A DNA stretch of 64,000 nt from Herminiimonas sp. (lineage in GTDB: Bacteria > Pseudomonadota > Gammaproteobacteria > Burkholderiales > Burkholderiaceae_D). The position numbers were made by a program, and so were the translations under genes. Below are positions 8,959 to 18,261 of this stretch, piece by piece. Under the pieces are notes generated by a model. That model worked only from the letters and a program-made list of their open reading frames with translations. It did no database searches and was not told where the DNA came from. The stretch lies in NCBI GenBank assembly GCA_027310305.1, contig DAIDBD010000029.1:62001-126000 (forward strand), given 5' to 3'. The first letter of the stretch is position 1. Every line of letters begins with the position of its first letter.

Positions 8959-9465
8959 ATGACCATTAAAATCGGCGATCGACTGCCGGAAGGCACGCTG
9001 TCGGAATTTATCGAATCCGCGACCGAAGGCTGCGCACTCGGCCCTAATACTTTCAACGTTGCCGATCTGGCCAAGGGCAAGAAGATCGCCATCTTCGGCC
9101 TGCCGGGCGCGTACACGCCGACTTGCTCGGCCAAGCATGTTCCGGGCTATGTCGCGCATGCCGCCGACTTCAAGGCCAAAGGCGTCGATGAAATCTGGTG
9201 CATTTCGGTCAACGATGCATTCGTGATGGGCGCCTGGGGCCGCGATCAAAAAGCGACCGGCATCGTGCGCATGATGGCTGACGGCAATGCCGCGTTCAGC
9301 AAGGCGCTCGGACTGGACGCGGATTTCAGCAAGCATGGCATGGGTACGCGTTCGCAGCGTTATTCAATGCTGGTGGACGACGGCGTCGTGAAGCAATTGA
9401 ACGTGGAAGCAGGCGGTAACTTCGTGGTATCGAATGCGGAAACGTTGTTGTCTCAACTGAGTTGA
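8959..9465 (+). CDS. Peroxiredoxin, Prx5 type
   Basis: This 168-residue protein is a thiol peroxidase of the Prx5/type II group, reducing hydrogen peroxide or organic hydroperoxides, usually with glutathione/glutaredoxin as electron donor. The catalytic motif GLPGAYTPTCSAKH puts the peroxidatic cysteine at residue 56 with the supporting Pro and Thr upstream. The partner region GTRSQRYSMLVDDG fits the family. There is no fused glutaredoxin domain and no signal peptide, so it should be cytoplasmic. It follows ftsZ as a separate unit and is closed by a strong terminator. The start has a GGGATC-type ribosome site about 8 bp upstream. Confidence 0.92.
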   Translation: MTIKIGDRLPEGTLSEFIESATEGCALGPNTFNVADLAKGKKIAIFGLPGAYTPTCSAKHVPGYVAHAADFKAKGVDEIWCISVNDAFVMGAWGRDQKATGIVRMMADGNAAFSKALGLDADFSKHGMGTRSQRYSMLVDDGVVKQLNVEAGGNFVVSNAETLLSQLS

Positions 9466-9487
9466 TCGGCGAATCAAAGAAAACAAA

Positions 9488-9514
9488 AAACGGCGCCTGA
9501 AGCGCCGTTTTTTT
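9488..9514 (+). terminator. Intrinsic terminator after the peroxiredoxin gene
   Basis: The stem AACGGCGC / GCGCCGTT with loop CTGAA is followed by a run of seven T, about 25 bp after the stop codon. Confidence 0.9.
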
Positions 9515-9591
9515 GTTTCCGGATCATCGCTGTTTTTGTCGCTTTTGCTCCACACTTGCAACCGGTAATAACAACGAGCTAATGGGTGCGT

Positions 9592-9600
9592 TGCTATAAT
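9592..9600 (+). promoter_or_regulatory. Extended -10 promoter of lpxC
   Basis: TGCTATAAT is a perfect extended -10 element (TGN plus TATAAT at 9595-9600) with no good -35 at the proper spacing. It ends only 6 bp before the lpxC ATG at 9607, which would put the transcription start at or next to the start codon. Confidence 0.6.
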
Positions 9601-9606
9601 TCCACA

Positions 9607-10542
9607 ATGCTCAAACAACGCACAATCAAACAAATTGTCAAGACCATCGGTGTCGGACTGCATTCCGGCACCAAGGTTGAATTGACACTGCGCCCGGCCG
9701 CCGCCGATACGGGCATCGTATTCCGCCGCGTGGATCTGACGCCGGTTGTCGATTTCCCCGCGTCGGCGGTCGGCGTCGGCGATACGCGCATGGCATCCAC
9801 GCTGGAAAAAGACGGCGCGAAGGTATTGACCGTCGAACATTTGATGTCGGCGTGCGCCGGTTTGGGAATCGATAATCTGTATGTCGATCTGACTGCCGAG
9901 GAAATCCCGATCATGGACGGTTCGGCATCGTCATTCGTCTATTTGCTGCAGCAGGCGGGCTTGCAAGAGCAGGGCACCGCCAAAAAATTCATCCGGGTCA
10001 AGCAACCGGTCGAAATCCGGGAAGGCCAGGGTGCGCAGGAAAAATGGGCGCGGCTGGAGCCGTTCAATGGTTTCAAGCTCAAGTTCTTCATCGAATTCAA
10101 TCATCCTGCCGTCGATGGCACCGGCCAGACCGCGGAAGTCGATTTCGGCATCGAGTCGTACGTCAAGGAAGTGTCGCGCGCGCGCACCTTCGGTTTCATG
10201 CAGGACGTCGAAACCTTGCGCGGCATGGGCCTGGCCCGCGGCGGTTCGCTGGAAAACGCGATCGTGATGGACGAATATCGGATCTTGAATGCGGACGGAC
10301 TGCGCTATGACAATGAATTCGTCAGGCATAAAATCCTGGACGCCATCGGCGACCTCTACCTGATCGGCCATCCCCTTCTGGCCAGCTACAGCGCGCATAA
10401 ATCCGGCCACACTTTGAATAATCAGCTGTTGCGCGCACTGCTGGCGCAACTGGATGCGTATGAAATCGTCACCTTCGACACGCTTGAATCGGTTCCGCAT
10501 GCCTATGCGCGGCAGGTCGGCCAGGAATGGGCGCTCAATTGA
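9607..10542 (+). CDS. lpxC: UDP-3-O-acyl-N-acetylglucosamine deacetylase LpxC
   Basis: LpxC is the zinc hydrolase that commits UDP-3-O-acyl-GlcNAc to lipid A synthesis. The 311-residue protein begins [21 protein letters not shown], has the first zinc histidine in [15 protein letters not shown] and the C-terminal [16 protein letters not shown] motif with the second set of histidines. An in-frame ATG at 9586 would add seven residues but lies upstream of the -10 element and inside the promoter, so 9607 is preferred. The start has no visible Shine-Dalgarno sequence. Position after the dcw cluster is normal for proteobacteria. Confidence 0.97.
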   Translation: MLKQRTIKQIVKTIGVGLHSGTKVELTLRPAAADTGIVFRRVDLTPVVDFPASAVGVGDTRMASTLEKDGAKVLTVEHLMSACAGLGIDNLYVDLTAEEIPIMDGSASSFVYLLQQAGLQEQGTAKKFIRVKQPVEIREGQGAQEKWARLEPFNGFKLKFFIEFNHPAVDGTGQTAEVDFGIESYVKEVSRARTFGFMQDVETLRGMGLARGGSLENAIVMDEYRILNADGLRYDNEFVRHKILDAIGDLYLIGHPLLASYSAHKSGHTLNNQLLRALLAQLDAYEIVTFDTLESVPHAYARQVGQEWALN

Positions 10543-10693
10543 TCGTTCTGCCGGAACCTCTTTTTCTGTTTTTCCGCTTTCTATCAATCCGTTTGAAAGC
10601 AGTCTTGCAATCGCGCAAAACTCTTTCGAGACAATGACAAGGTTTTGTCAATCCGGCTTGATTTCGATCAGGCGACAGTTATCCAAATAACAT

Positions 10694-11203
10694 TCACTTC
10701 ATGTCACGATGACGCTTTACCAGCGCGTTAAGCGCTGCAATCAGCGTGGCGTTTCGCGGCGTTTCTTCCAACTCGGTACTGAGTGCCGAAAGTGCGGATA
10801 CTGCTTGAACCGGCATCATCAACCGCTTTGAAGGCACTGATTTTTCAAGGCTTTTGGTAACTTGCACTTTGAGACGGATTGCGCTAACCTGCCATCCACG
10901 TTTCATTAAAGCATCTTTTAGTTTCGGCAATATCTGCTTCAATTTTGCGGCGAGCGCAGCATTCGGTATCGACAGTACCAGTTGATCCGATTCGAACTGC
11001 AGCACCGCGCAGTCATTAAACATGTCAGGGAGAATCGCCGCGCAATCTTTTTCCAGCGCGGCCATGCGCGCCACGGCAGGCAGCAGGGAAGCCATCTTGT
11101 CATGCGCGCGCAGGAAATCCGTAGCGCCTTGCGCAGTGCGTGTCGAAGCGCGTGTCGTCTGGGCACCTTGGTGGTAAGGGGGGAATGAGGATGAGCGCGT
11201 CAT
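10694..11203 (-). CDS. DUF721 (DciA-like) protein
   Basis: This 169-residue protein carries a DUF721 domain (about residues 28-115), with the pattern LRLLxxx-like helix FLRAHDKMASLLPAVARM followed by the strand-rich CAVLQFESDQLVLSIPNAALAAKLKQ. DUF721 proteins of the DciA type are DnaB helicase loaders or loader-associated proteins in bacteria that lack DnaC; whether this short one has that role is not shown by sequence. It lies convergent to lpxC and divergent from the M23 peptidase gene upstream of secA, a place where beta- and gammaproteobacteria often keep a DUF721 gene. The ATG at 11203 is preferred to a TTG two codons upstream. Confidence 0.8.
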   Translation of the reverse strand: MTRSSSFPPYHQGAQTTRASTRTAQGATDFLRAHDKMASLLPAVARMAALEKDCAAILPDMFNDCAVLQFESDQLVLSIPNAALAAKLKQILPKLKDALMKRGWQVSAIRLKVQVTKSLEKSVPSKRLMMPVQAVSALSALSTELEETPRNATLIAALNALVKRHRDMK

Positions 11204-11254
11204 CCGCAAACCTTATCACACCTCGTCCGTCGCGGACGGGCGGAAGGAATCAAC

Positions 11255-12214
11255 ATGCAAATTATATTGCTGCACCCGAGTTTTCAGGTCAGATCGCTTA
11301 CGTTGACGCGCAGGCATGTCGTGCTGGGCGCATTCCTCTTCATTGCAGCAGTGGCCGCAAGCACCGCACTGTTGTATTACGTCACGATTCGTCATGCGGC
11401 GGAGATCGATTTGCCGTTTATACGCGACTTGCTTGCTTCTTCCACGCAAGGCGATGCAACCAAAAAAGATAAATACGTCAAGGAGAATCTTGCCGCGATG
11501 GCGGTAAAAATCGGCGAAATGCAAGCGCAACTGATGCGTCTCGATGCGCTGGGCGAGCGGGTGCAGGGCTTGGCCGGCGTCAAGCCGGAAGAATTCAATT
11601 TCAAGGAAATTCCCGGCCGCGGCGGCGCCGAACCTTCCAGCAGAAATGACGGAAACATACCCGCTTTAGGCATGGCCGAATTCCAGAAAATGCTCGATGC
11701 GATGGCGAAGGACGTCGAATATCGTGCCGATTACATGAACGTGGTGGAAACAGCGCTGATACGCGACAAGATCAAGTTCAAGCTGTTGCCTACCATCCAG
11801 CCGGTCAATGTGAGCTATAACGCGTCCGGTTTCGGCTGGCGAATCGACCCTTTCACCGGGCGCGGCGCGTTTCACGAGGGTATCGATTTTCCGGCGTCGA
11901 TCGGCACGCCGATTGTCGCGGCGGCAGGCGGCGTCGTGATTGCGGCGGAATATCATCACCAGTTCGGCAACATGCTTGAAATCGATCATGGCAACGATAT
12001 CGTCACGCGCTATGCGCATGCGTCCAGGTTGTTGATGAAAGTGGGCGACATAGTCAAGCGCGGCCAGCAAATCGCGTATGTCGGATCGACCGGGCGGTCC
12101 ACCGGCGCGCATCTGCATTTCGAAGTGCTGGTCAAAGGCATACAGCAGGATCCGCACAAATTTCTCGCGGCAGGCGCTGCTCAGGCCAAAAAGGTGGCAT
12201 TGGCGGCAAAATGA
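11255..12214 (+). CDS. M23-family murein endopeptidase, membrane anchored
   Basis: The 319-residue protein has an N-terminal membrane anchor (about residues 25-45), a stretch with helix-forming charged residues (about 65-160) and a C-terminal peptidase M23 (LytM) domain (about 185-290). The zinc ligands are visible in FHEGIDFPA (H and D), YAHASRLL and the HLHFEV motif, so it should be an active metallo-endopeptidase cutting peptidoglycan cross-links in the periplasm. The ATG follows a GGAAGG ribosome site. It sits directly upstream of secA, an arrangement typical of this group of betaproteobacteria. The specific substrate cannot be told. Confidence 0.9.
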   Translation: MQIILLHPSFQVRSLTLTRRHVVLGAFLFIAAVAASTALLYYVTIRHAAEIDLPFIRDLLASSTQGDATKKDKYVKENLAAMAVKIGEMQAQLMRLDALGERVQGLAGVKPEEFNFKEIPGRGGAEPSSRNDGNIPALGMAEFQKMLDAMAKDVEYRADYMNVVETALIRDKIKFKLLPTIQPVNVSYNASGFGWRIDPFTGRGAFHEGIDFPASIGTPIVAAAGGVVIAAEYHHQFGNMLEIDHGNDIVTRYAHASRLLMKVGDIVKRGQQIAYVGSTGRSTGAHLHFEVLVKGIQQDPHKFLAAGAAQAKKVALAAK

Positions 12215-12264
12215 CCGGTTTCCCGCTGACGCCTGCTGCGCCGCTATTGTTTCCCGGCTGTTAA

Positions 12265-12276
12265 CCCAAGCTTGGG
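12265..12276. promoter_or_regulatory. 12-bp perfect palindrome upstream of secA
   Basis: CCCAAGCTTGGG lies 100 bp before the secA start, followed closely by GATAAAAT, a possible -10 element (12287-12294). It may be an operator or chance; no function is assigned. Confidence 0.3.
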
Positions 12277-12376
12277 GATGCAGCATGATAAAATTCCCGA
12301 TTTAGCCAAAATCCGACTCGGTGCGGTCCCTGTGGGCGGCACGGAACTTCCTACGGCGCTTTTTTAGAATCCAAGC

Positions 12377-15142
12377 ATGTCATTACTGACCCAGATTTTC
12401 GGCAGCCGCAATCAGCGCTTGCTCAAGCAATATCAAAAAACCGTTCGCGAGATCAATGCGCTCGAACCGACGATAGAAAAATTATCCGACGCCGAGTTGC
12501 AAGCCAGGACGCCGGCATTCAAGGAGCGCATCGGCAACGGTGAAAAGCTCGACGATATTCTGCCGGAAGCGTTTGCGGTATGCCGCGAGGCAAGCAAGCG
12601 CGTGTTGAAAATGCGGCATTTCGACGTGCAGCTGGTTGGCGGAATGGTGCTGCATCAAGGAAAAATCGCGGAAATGGGCACCGGCGAAGGCAAGACCCTG
12701 ATGGCTACGCTGCCGGCCTACCTGAATGCATTGGCAGGCAAGGGCGTGCATATCGTCACGGTCAACGATTATCTGGCGCAGCGCGATGCCGAATGGATGG
12801 GCAAGCTGTATGGCTGGCTGGGCCTGACGACCGGCGTCAATCTGTCGCAGATGGAGCACGATGCCAAGCAGGCTGCCTATACTGCCGATATCACCTACGG
12901 CACCAACAATGAATTCGGTTTCGATTATTTGCGCGACAACATGGTCTACGACGCGGCCGACCGGGTTCAGCGCGGCCTGAGTTTTGCGATCGTCGATGAA
13001 GTCGATTCGATTCTGATCGACGAAGCGAGAACGCCGCTGATCATTTCCGGCCAGGCTGAAAACCATACCGACCTCTATCACAAGATCAATGAAGTGCCGC
13101 CGCTGCTGACCTTGCAGATCGGCGAACAAACTCCGGATGGAAAAGGCACGATCGAAGTGCCGGGCGACTACACCAAGGATGAAAAATCGCACCAGGTGCT
13201 GCTGACGGAAGCGGGCCATGAAAAGGCCGAACAGATACTGACCCGCATGGGATTGCTGCCGCAAGGCGCGTCCTTGTACGATGCCGCCAACATCACGCTG
13301 ATTCATCATCTGTATGCGGCGTTGCGCGCGCATACGCTGTACCACAAGGATCAGCATTACGTGGTGCAGAACAATGAAGTCGTCATCGTCGATGAATTCA
13401 CCGGACGCCTGATGACCGGCCGCCGCTGGTCGGATGGATTGCACCAGGCTGTCGAAGCCAAGGAAGGCGTTCAGATCCAGAACGAGAACCAGACGCTGGC
13501 ATCGATCACGTTCCAGAATTATTTCCGCATGTATGGCAAGCTGGCCGGCATGACCGGCACCGCCGACACCGAAGCGTACGAGTTCCAGGAGATCTACAGC
13601 CTGGAAACCGTGGTGATTCCGCAAAACAAGCCGAACCAGCGCAAGGATCGCCAGGACCAGGTCTACAAGACTGCGCAAGAAAAATACAATGCGATGCTGG
13701 TCGATATCCAGGATTGCTACGAACGCGGCCAGCCGGTGCTGGTCGGCACCACCTCGATCGAGAATTCCGAGCTGCTGTCCGGCATTCTCGCCAAAGCCAA
13801 GCTGCCGCACAATGTGCTGAATGCGAAGCAGCATGCACGCGAAGCGGAAATCATTGCGCAGGCCGGCCGTCCCAAGGGCATCACGATCGCCACCAACATG
13901 GCCGGTCGCGGTACCGATATCGTGTTGGGCGGCAACGTCGAAAAGCAGGTCCAGATCATCGAAGCCGACGACAAGCTGGCTGAAACCGAAAAGCGGATCA
14001 AATCGCAAAAACTGCATGACGAGTGGCAGTCGCTGCACGACCACGTGGTTGCTGCCGGCGGCCTGCACATCATCGGCACCGAGCGGCATGAATCGCGCCG
14101 CGTCGACAACCAGTTGCGCGGCCGTTCCGGCCGTCAGGGCGATCCTGGTTCATCGCGTTTTTACCTGTCGCTGGATGATGCATTGCTGCGCATTTTTGCC
14201 GGCGACCGCGTGCGCGCGATCATGGACCGCTTGAAGATGCCGGAAGGCGAGCCGATTGAAGCCGGCATCGTGTCGCGCTCGATCGAATCCGCGCAACGCA
14301 AGGTGGAAGCGCGCAACTTCGATATCCGCAAGCAATTGCTCGAATACGACGATGTCGCCAACGATCAGCGCAAGGTCATTTACCAGCAGCGCAATGATTT
14401 GCTCGAGTCGCAAGACATATCCGAATTGATTTCATCGTTGCGGCAAGGCGTCTTCACCGATCTGTTCCGCACTTACGTGCCGGAAGAGTCGGTCGAAGAG
14501 CAATGGGATATCAAGTCGCTGGAAGCCGCGCTTGCGAGCGAGTGGCAACTGGATGTGCCGTTGACCAAAATCCTGGAAGCCGAGCCGAACCTGGCTGAGG
14601 ATGAATTGCTGTCGCGCGTGCTGAAAGCGGCGGATGATGCCTACGAGGGAAAAATCAGCGTGATCGGCAAGGAAGCCTTTGGCGGATTCGAGCGCAGCGT
14701 CATGCTGCAAAGCATCGATACGCATTGGCGCGAACATCTCGCCGCGCTCGATCATTTGCGCCAGGGCATACACCTGCGCGGCTATGCGCAAAAAAATCCG
14801 AAGCAGGAATACAAGCGCGAAGCATTCGAGCTGTTCGGCCAGATGCTGGAAATGATCAAGAACGACGTCATCAAGGTCGTGATGACCGTGCGTATCCAGT
14901 CACGCGAAGAAATCGATGCGGCGGAAGAGGAACTGTCGCATTCGCATGTCGAAAACGTCCATTATCAGCATGCCGATTTCAATGCGGGGCTGGCGCCGGA
15001 AGAGTTGCTGGCGCCGACCGCCAATGCCGAAGCATCGAAACTGCGGCCGATGGTCAATGCGGTTCCCAAAGTCGGACGCAACGATCCCTGCCCTTGCGGC
15101 AGCGGGAAAAAATACAAGCAATGTCATGGACGGCTGGAGTAA
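12377..15142 (+). CDS. secA: Preprotein translocase ATPase SecA
   Basis: SecA drives post-translational export through SecYEG. The 921-residue protein has Walker A in [11 protein letters not shown] (about residue 103), the [18 protein letters not shown]-type motif, the preprotein cross-linking domain between them, the second nucleotide-binding fold with [14 protein letters not shown] and [15 protein letters not shown], and the C-terminal zinc site [14 protein letters not shown] that binds SecB and phospholipid. All parts are intact and the length is normal. It is transcribed separately from the M23 gene (162-bp gap) and followed by a strong hairpin. Confidence 0.98.
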   Translation: MSLLTQIFGSRNQRLLKQYQKTVREINALEPTIEKLSDAELQARTPAFKERIGNGEKLDDILPEAFAVCREASKRVLKMRHFDVQLVGGMVLHQGKIAEMGTGEGKTLMATLPAYLNALAGKGVHIVTVNDYLAQRDAEWMGKLYGWLGLTTGVNLSQMEHDAKQAAYTADITYGTNNEFGFDYLRDNMVYDAADRVQRGLSFAIVDEVDSILIDEARTPLIISGQAENHTDLYHKINEVPPLLTLQIGEQTPDGKGTIEVPGDYTKDEKSHQVLLTEAGHEKAEQILTRMGLLPQGASLYDAANITLIHHLYAALRAHTLYHKDQHYVVQNNEVVIVDEFTGRLMTGRRWSDGLHQAVEAKEGVQIQNENQTLASITFQNYFRMYGKLAGMTGTADTEAYEFQEIYSLETVVIPQNKPNQRKDRQDQVYKTAQEKYNAMLVDIQDCYERGQPVLVGTTSIENSELLSGILAKAKLPHNVLNAKQHAREAEIIAQAGRPKGITIATNMAGRGTDIVLGGNVEKQVQIIEADDKLAETEKRIKSQKLHDEWQSLHDHVVAAGGLHIIGTERHESRRVDNQLRGRSGRQGDPGSSRFYLSLDDALLRIFAGDRVRAIMDRLKMPEGEPIEAGIVSRSIESAQRKVEARNFDIRKQLLEYDDVANDQRKVIYQQRNDLLESQDISELISSLRQGVFTDLFRTYVPEESVEEQWDIKSLEAALASEWQLDVPLTKILEAEPNLAEDELLSRVLKAADDAYEGKISVIGKEAFGGFERSVMLQSIDTHWREHLAALDHLRQGIHLRGYAQKNPKQEYKREAFELFGQMLEMIKNDVIKVVMTVRIQSREEIDAAEEELSHSHVENVHYQHADFNAGLAPEELLAPTANAEASKLRPMVNAVPKVGRNDPCPCGSGKKYKQCHGRLE

Positions 15143-15152
15143 AAACATTCCC

Positions 15153-15203
15153 GGAAAATGCAAAACAGGTTGCCGGCGTCCGGTAACCTGTTTTGCATTT
15201 TCC
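15153..15203 (+). terminator. Long hairpin after secA
   Basis: Arms of 24 bp (15153-15176 and 15180-15203) pair with a single G-T wobble around a 3-nt loop, 11 bp after the secA stop. The right arm is T-rich but no pure T tract follows. It ends 27 bp before argJ and probably separates the two units. Confidence 0.75.
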
Positions 15204-15230
15204 GCTGACAAACTAAATAATTGAAAATTC

Positions 15231-16469
15231 ATGGCCGTCAATCTTTCTTTTCCCCTCGCCGCTGACTTGAAACCGGTGGCCGGCATCGAACTCGGCCATG
15301 CCGAAGCAGGCGTGCGCAAAGCCAACCGCAAGGATTTGCTGGTGATGAAACTGGCGCCGACCGCGACGGTCGCCGGTGTTTTCACAACCAATCGCTTTTG
15401 CGCGGCGCCGGTGCAAGTGTGCAAGGCGCATCTGGAGGGTTTACGCATAGCAGGCTCGCCGATTCGGGCATTGGTCGTCAATACCGGCAATGCAAACGCA
15501 GGTACCGGCGAGGCGGGTCTGGCCCATGCCAATGCGACTTGCGCGGCGCTGGCGGATCTGCTCGGCTGCGAAGCGGCGCAGGTCCTGCCGTTCTCGACCG
15601 GGGTGATTCTGGAGCCGTTGCCGGTCGATCGCATCGCCGCCGGTTTGCCGCGGGCGATCGCCAATCTTGAAACGGATAACTGGCTCAATGCCGCCGAAGC
15701 GATCATGACGACCGATACGCAGCCGAAAGCGGCGTCGCGCACCGTCACGATCAACGGCAAGTCCGTCACGCTGACCGGCATCAGCAAAGGCGCGGGCATG
15801 ATCAAGCCCAACATGGCGACCATGCTCGGGTTCATGGCGACCGACGCCCGGGTTGCGCAACCTGTGCTTGACCATCTGGTGAAGAAGGCGGCGGACCAAT
15901 CGTTCAATTGCATCACGATCGATGGCGATACCTCGACCAATGACTCGTTCATGCTGATCGCCACCGGTGCGGCAGAGGTCGAAGTGTCTTCCATCGATAC
16001 GCCGGAATATGCGCTGTTGTCGGAAGCAGTCATCGGCTTGTCGCAGGAACTGGCGCAAATGATCGTGCGCGATGGCGAGGGCGCGACCAAGTTCATCACG
16101 ATTGCCGTGGAGGAGGGCGCCAGCGTCGAAGAATGCCGCAAGATCGCTTATTCGATCGGCCATTCGCCGCTGGTCAAGACGGCTTTCTTTGCATCGGACC
16201 CGAATCTCGGCCGCATTCTGGCGGCAATCGGCTACGCCGGCGTCGACGATCTCGATGTGACGAAGCTGAACCTGTATCTGGATGATGTGTGGGTTGCCAA
16301 AAATGGCGGACGCCATCCCGATTACCAGGAACAGGATGGCCAGCGCGTGATGAAACAGAGCGAGATCACGGTTCGGGTAAAACTGGCGCGCGGCGACGCC
16401 GCGGCTACCATCTGGACCTGCGATCTGTCGCATGACTATGTAACGATCAATGCGGATTACCGTTCGTAA
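15231..16469 (+). CDS. argJ: Bifunctional glutamate N-acetyltransferase / ornithine acetyltransferase ArgJ
   Basis: ArgJ transfers acetyl from N-acetylornithine to glutamate, recycling the acetyl group in arginine synthesis; many members also use acetyl-CoA. The precursor cleaves itself to alpha and beta chains at an Ala-Thr bond in the motif [15 protein letters not shown]; the new N-terminal nucleophile is Thr197. The 412-residue length and the C-terminal [14 protein letters not shown] are standard. The gene stands between secA and a DUF815 ATPase, apart from other arg genes, as is usual in betaproteobacteria. Whether it is mono- or bifunctional cannot be read from sequence alone. Confidence 0.96.
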   Translation: MAVNLSFPLAADLKPVAGIELGHAEAGVRKANRKDLLVMKLAPTATVAGVFTTNRFCAAPVQVCKAHLEGLRIAGSPIRALVVNTGNANAGTGEAGLAHANATCAALADLLGCEAAQVLPFSTGVILEPLPVDRIAAGLPRAIANLETDNWLNAAEAIMTTDTQPKAASRTVTINGKSVTLTGISKGAGMIKPNMATMLGFMATDARVAQPVLDHLVKKAADQSFNCITIDGDTSTNDSFMLIATGAAEVEVSSIDTPEYALLSEAVIGLSQELAQMIVRDGEGATKFITIAVEEGASVEECRKIAYSIGHSPLVKTAFFASDPNLGRILAAIGYAGVDDLDVTKLNLYLDDVWVAKNGGRHPDYQEQDGQRVMKQSEITVRVKLARGDAAATIWTCDLSHDYVTINADYRS

Positions 16470-16522
16470 TTCGGAAGTGATCTTGCACGCAATAACGGCA
16501 GTTTGCCCAACCCTTTTCTGAC

Positions 16523-17395
16523 ATGACTCAATTCGACCAATTTCTCACGCGCGCCGAAGCATTGTTGCTACGGCTCGAAGCCATCCTGCCGCAAGCCAAT
16601 GCGGCGCCCGACTGGACGGCGGCATCCGCTTTTCGCTGGCGCAAGCGCAGCGGCGATAGCCGGGGTTATCTGCAAGCGGTCACGCACATGTCGGCCATTG
16701 CCTTGTCGGATCTGCATAATATCGAGCCGCAAAAGCAGCAGATCGAACAAAACACGAAGCAATTCGTGCAGGGCAAGCCGGCCAATAATGTGTTGCTGAC
16801 CGGTGCGCGCGGCACCGGCAAGTCGTCGCTGATCAAGGCGTGTCTGAATCAATATGCAGATCAAGGCTTGCGCCTGATCGAGGTCGACAAGAGCGATCTG
16901 GCCGATCTGCCCGATATCGTGGATCTGGTTGCGCAACGCGCGGAGCGCTTCATCGTCTTTTGCGACGATCTGTCGTTCGAAGAAGGCGAGGGCGGCTACA
17001 AGGCACTCAAGGTGGCGCTCGACGGCAGCATCGCCGCGCAATCGGATAACGTGCTGATCTACGCAACGTCGAACCGGCGCCACCTGATGCCGGAACGCAT
17101 GTCCGATAATGCAACCTATACCCATAACGATGACGGCGATCTGCATCCCGGCGAAACGGTCGAGGAAAAAATTTCGCTGTCCGAGCGTTTCGGTTTGTGG
17201 GTATCGTTCTATCCATTCAAGCAGGATGATTACCTCGACATTGTCGCGCATTGGCTGAAGCACTTTGGCTGCGATGCGCAGCAAGTCGCCGCCGCGCAAG
17301 CCGATGCGTTGCGATGGGCATTGCAGCGCGGTTCACGGTCCGGACGCGTCGCATGGCAATTCGCAAAAGACCATGCCGGCAAAATGAAGTCGTGA
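16523..17395 (+). CDS. DUF815-family AAA+ ATPase
   Basis: This 290-residue cytoplasmic protein belongs to the DUF815 family of AAA+ ATPases of unknown role. Walker A is GARGTGKSS (residues 94-102), Walker B is IVFCDDLSFEEGE, and a sensor-like YATSNRRHLMPE follows, then a lid with RSGRVAWQFAKDH. The N-terminal 50 residues are family-specific. Its stop codon overlaps the GTG of the next gene (GTGA), so the two are likely one unit. The family is widely conserved beside argJ and mutT in Burkholderiales; no partner can be named from this window. Confidence 0.88.
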   Translation: MTQFDQFLTRAEALLLRLEAILPQANAAPDWTAASAFRWRKRSGDSRGYLQAVTHMSAIALSDLHNIEPQKQQIEQNTKQFVQGKPANNVLLTGARGTGKSSLIKACLNQYADQGLRLIEVDKSDLADLPDIVDLVAQRAERFIVFCDDLSFEEGEGGYKALKVALDGSIAAQSDNVLIYATSNRRHLMPERMSDNATYTHNDDGDLHPGETVEEKISLSERFGLWVSFYPFKQDDYLDIVAHWLKHFGCDAQQVAAAQADALRWALQRGSRSGRVAWQFAKDHAGKMKS

Positions 17396-17838
17396 GCAGC
17401 CGAACCGGCATGGCGCAGCCCGATGCTTTGCCAATCAATGTGGCCGTCGGCATTTTGATGAAGCCAAATGGCGACGTGCTGCTTGGACAGCGGCCGCCAG
17501 GCAAGCCGTATGCGGGATATTGGGAATTCCCCGGCGGCAAAGTCGAGGCCGACGAATCCATTCTCGATGCGCTCAAGCGTGAATTTCTCGAAGAACTGGG
17601 CATTCAGATACTGACCGCCGAGCCTTGGTGCGGCATCGAGCATGTCTATCCGCATGCGCATGTGCGCTTGCATTTTTATATCAGCCGCGAATGGCGCGGC
17701 GAACCGCAAAGCCTGGAAGGACAGGCATTCGCATGGCAAGGCAGCGTCAGCGTTGAACCGTTACTGCCGGCGACGATTCCATTGGTGGAATGGCTGGACA
17801 GACTGCGCTACCCCGAATCACACCGGAGTACGCAGTGA
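17392..17838 (+). CDS. mutT: MutT-type Nudix hydrolase (8-oxo-dGTP diphosphatase)
   Basis: The 148-residue protein carries a full Nudix box, G-GKVEADESILDALKREFLEELGI, which binds the metal and hydrolyses the nucleotide diphosphate bond. Family members of this type remove 8-oxo-dGTP from the pool and so prevent A-to-C mutations. The KPYAGYWEFPGGK stretch before the box is typical of MutT. The GTG at 17392 overlaps the DUF815 stop; an in-frame ATG at 17410 (MAQPDALP) would give 142 residues and is a real alternative. Substrate is inferred from family resemblance and position. Confidence 0.88.
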   Translation: MSSRTGMAQPDALPINVAVGILMKPNGDVLLGQRPPGKPYAGYWEFPGGKVEADESILDALKREFLEELGIQILTAEPWCGIEHVYPHAHVRLHFYISREWRGEPQSLEGQAFAWQGSVSVEPLLPATIPLVEWLDRLRYPESHRSTQ

Positions 17839-17904
17839 ACCGGAATATTCCTCGTCCTTTATCGGGAAAGCAAAAACATGCTCGCTTTCAGGTATTTTCC
17901 AACA

Positions 17905-17941
17905 TGTATTCTTTTAAATACACTGTAATGAAATAAATACA
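17905..17941. promoter_or_regulatory. Two adjacent TyrR-box-like inverted repeats
   Basis: TGTATT-N6-AATACA (17905-17922) has perfect 6-bp arms, and TGTAAT-N6-AATACA (17924-17941) is a second near-perfect copy. The architecture equals the TyrR/PhhR box, TGTAAA-N6-TTTACA, with G and C 14 bp apart, though the inner bases differ. They lie about 145-180 bp upstream of a sigma-54 promoter and in the same region as a tyrR-like gene. Binding is inferred. Confidence 0.5.
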
Positions 17942-18085
17942 TAATATTTTTGATAGCGTGCTATCTCATTTCCCTCTGGATTGTTCTTGCAGCACCTTTT
18001 GCCTGTATCGTTTTATAGACAGCAAAACTACCTGCTGTATTGCATGAAAACCCATAACGCTTTGAATTGATTCATTTGTTGGATC

Positions 18086-18101
18086 TGGCATGCATGTTGC
18101 T
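18086..18101 (+). promoter_or_regulatory. Sigma-54 promoter (-24/-12)
   Basis: TGGCATGCATGTTGCT matches the sigma-54 consensus TGGCAYRNNNNTTGCW at every defined position. The GG and GC doublets have the required spacing. The expected transcript starts near 18112 and runs toward the Rrf2-like gene. The surrounding 17840-18180 stretch is AT-rich and has no other gene. Confidence 0.75.
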
Positions 18102-18180
18102 AAATAGCTGCCCATGCAGATTGCGGTAGTGGCCGCTTACAACAAGTAAATAAATGATCTGTTCTCGAAAGCGAGTGGCA

Positions 18181-18261
18181 ATGAATCAACAACGGTTATT
18201 CATGGATGGCTGCATAAAGACGGATCGGTCGATTTTCACGCCGCTGGAGGCGCATCGATGA
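18181..18261 (+). CDS. 26-codon upstream ORF coupled to the Rrf2-like gene
   Basis: An ATG at 18181 opens a frame of 26 codons (MNQQRLFMDGCIKTDR...) whose TGA overlaps the ATG of the next gene as ATGA. It lies inside the transcript predicted from the sigma-54 promoter. There is no run of any amino acid that would mark a classical attenuator peptide, and its ribosome site (GAGTGG) is weak. It may be a coupling leader or chance. Confidence 0.3.
   Translation: MNQQRLFMDGCIKTDRSIFTPLEAHR

Noticed and set aside
12482-14089. A 535-codon minus-strand frame opposite secA
   Set aside because: Antisense to intact secA; composition and lack of motifs mark it as a reverse-frame shadow.
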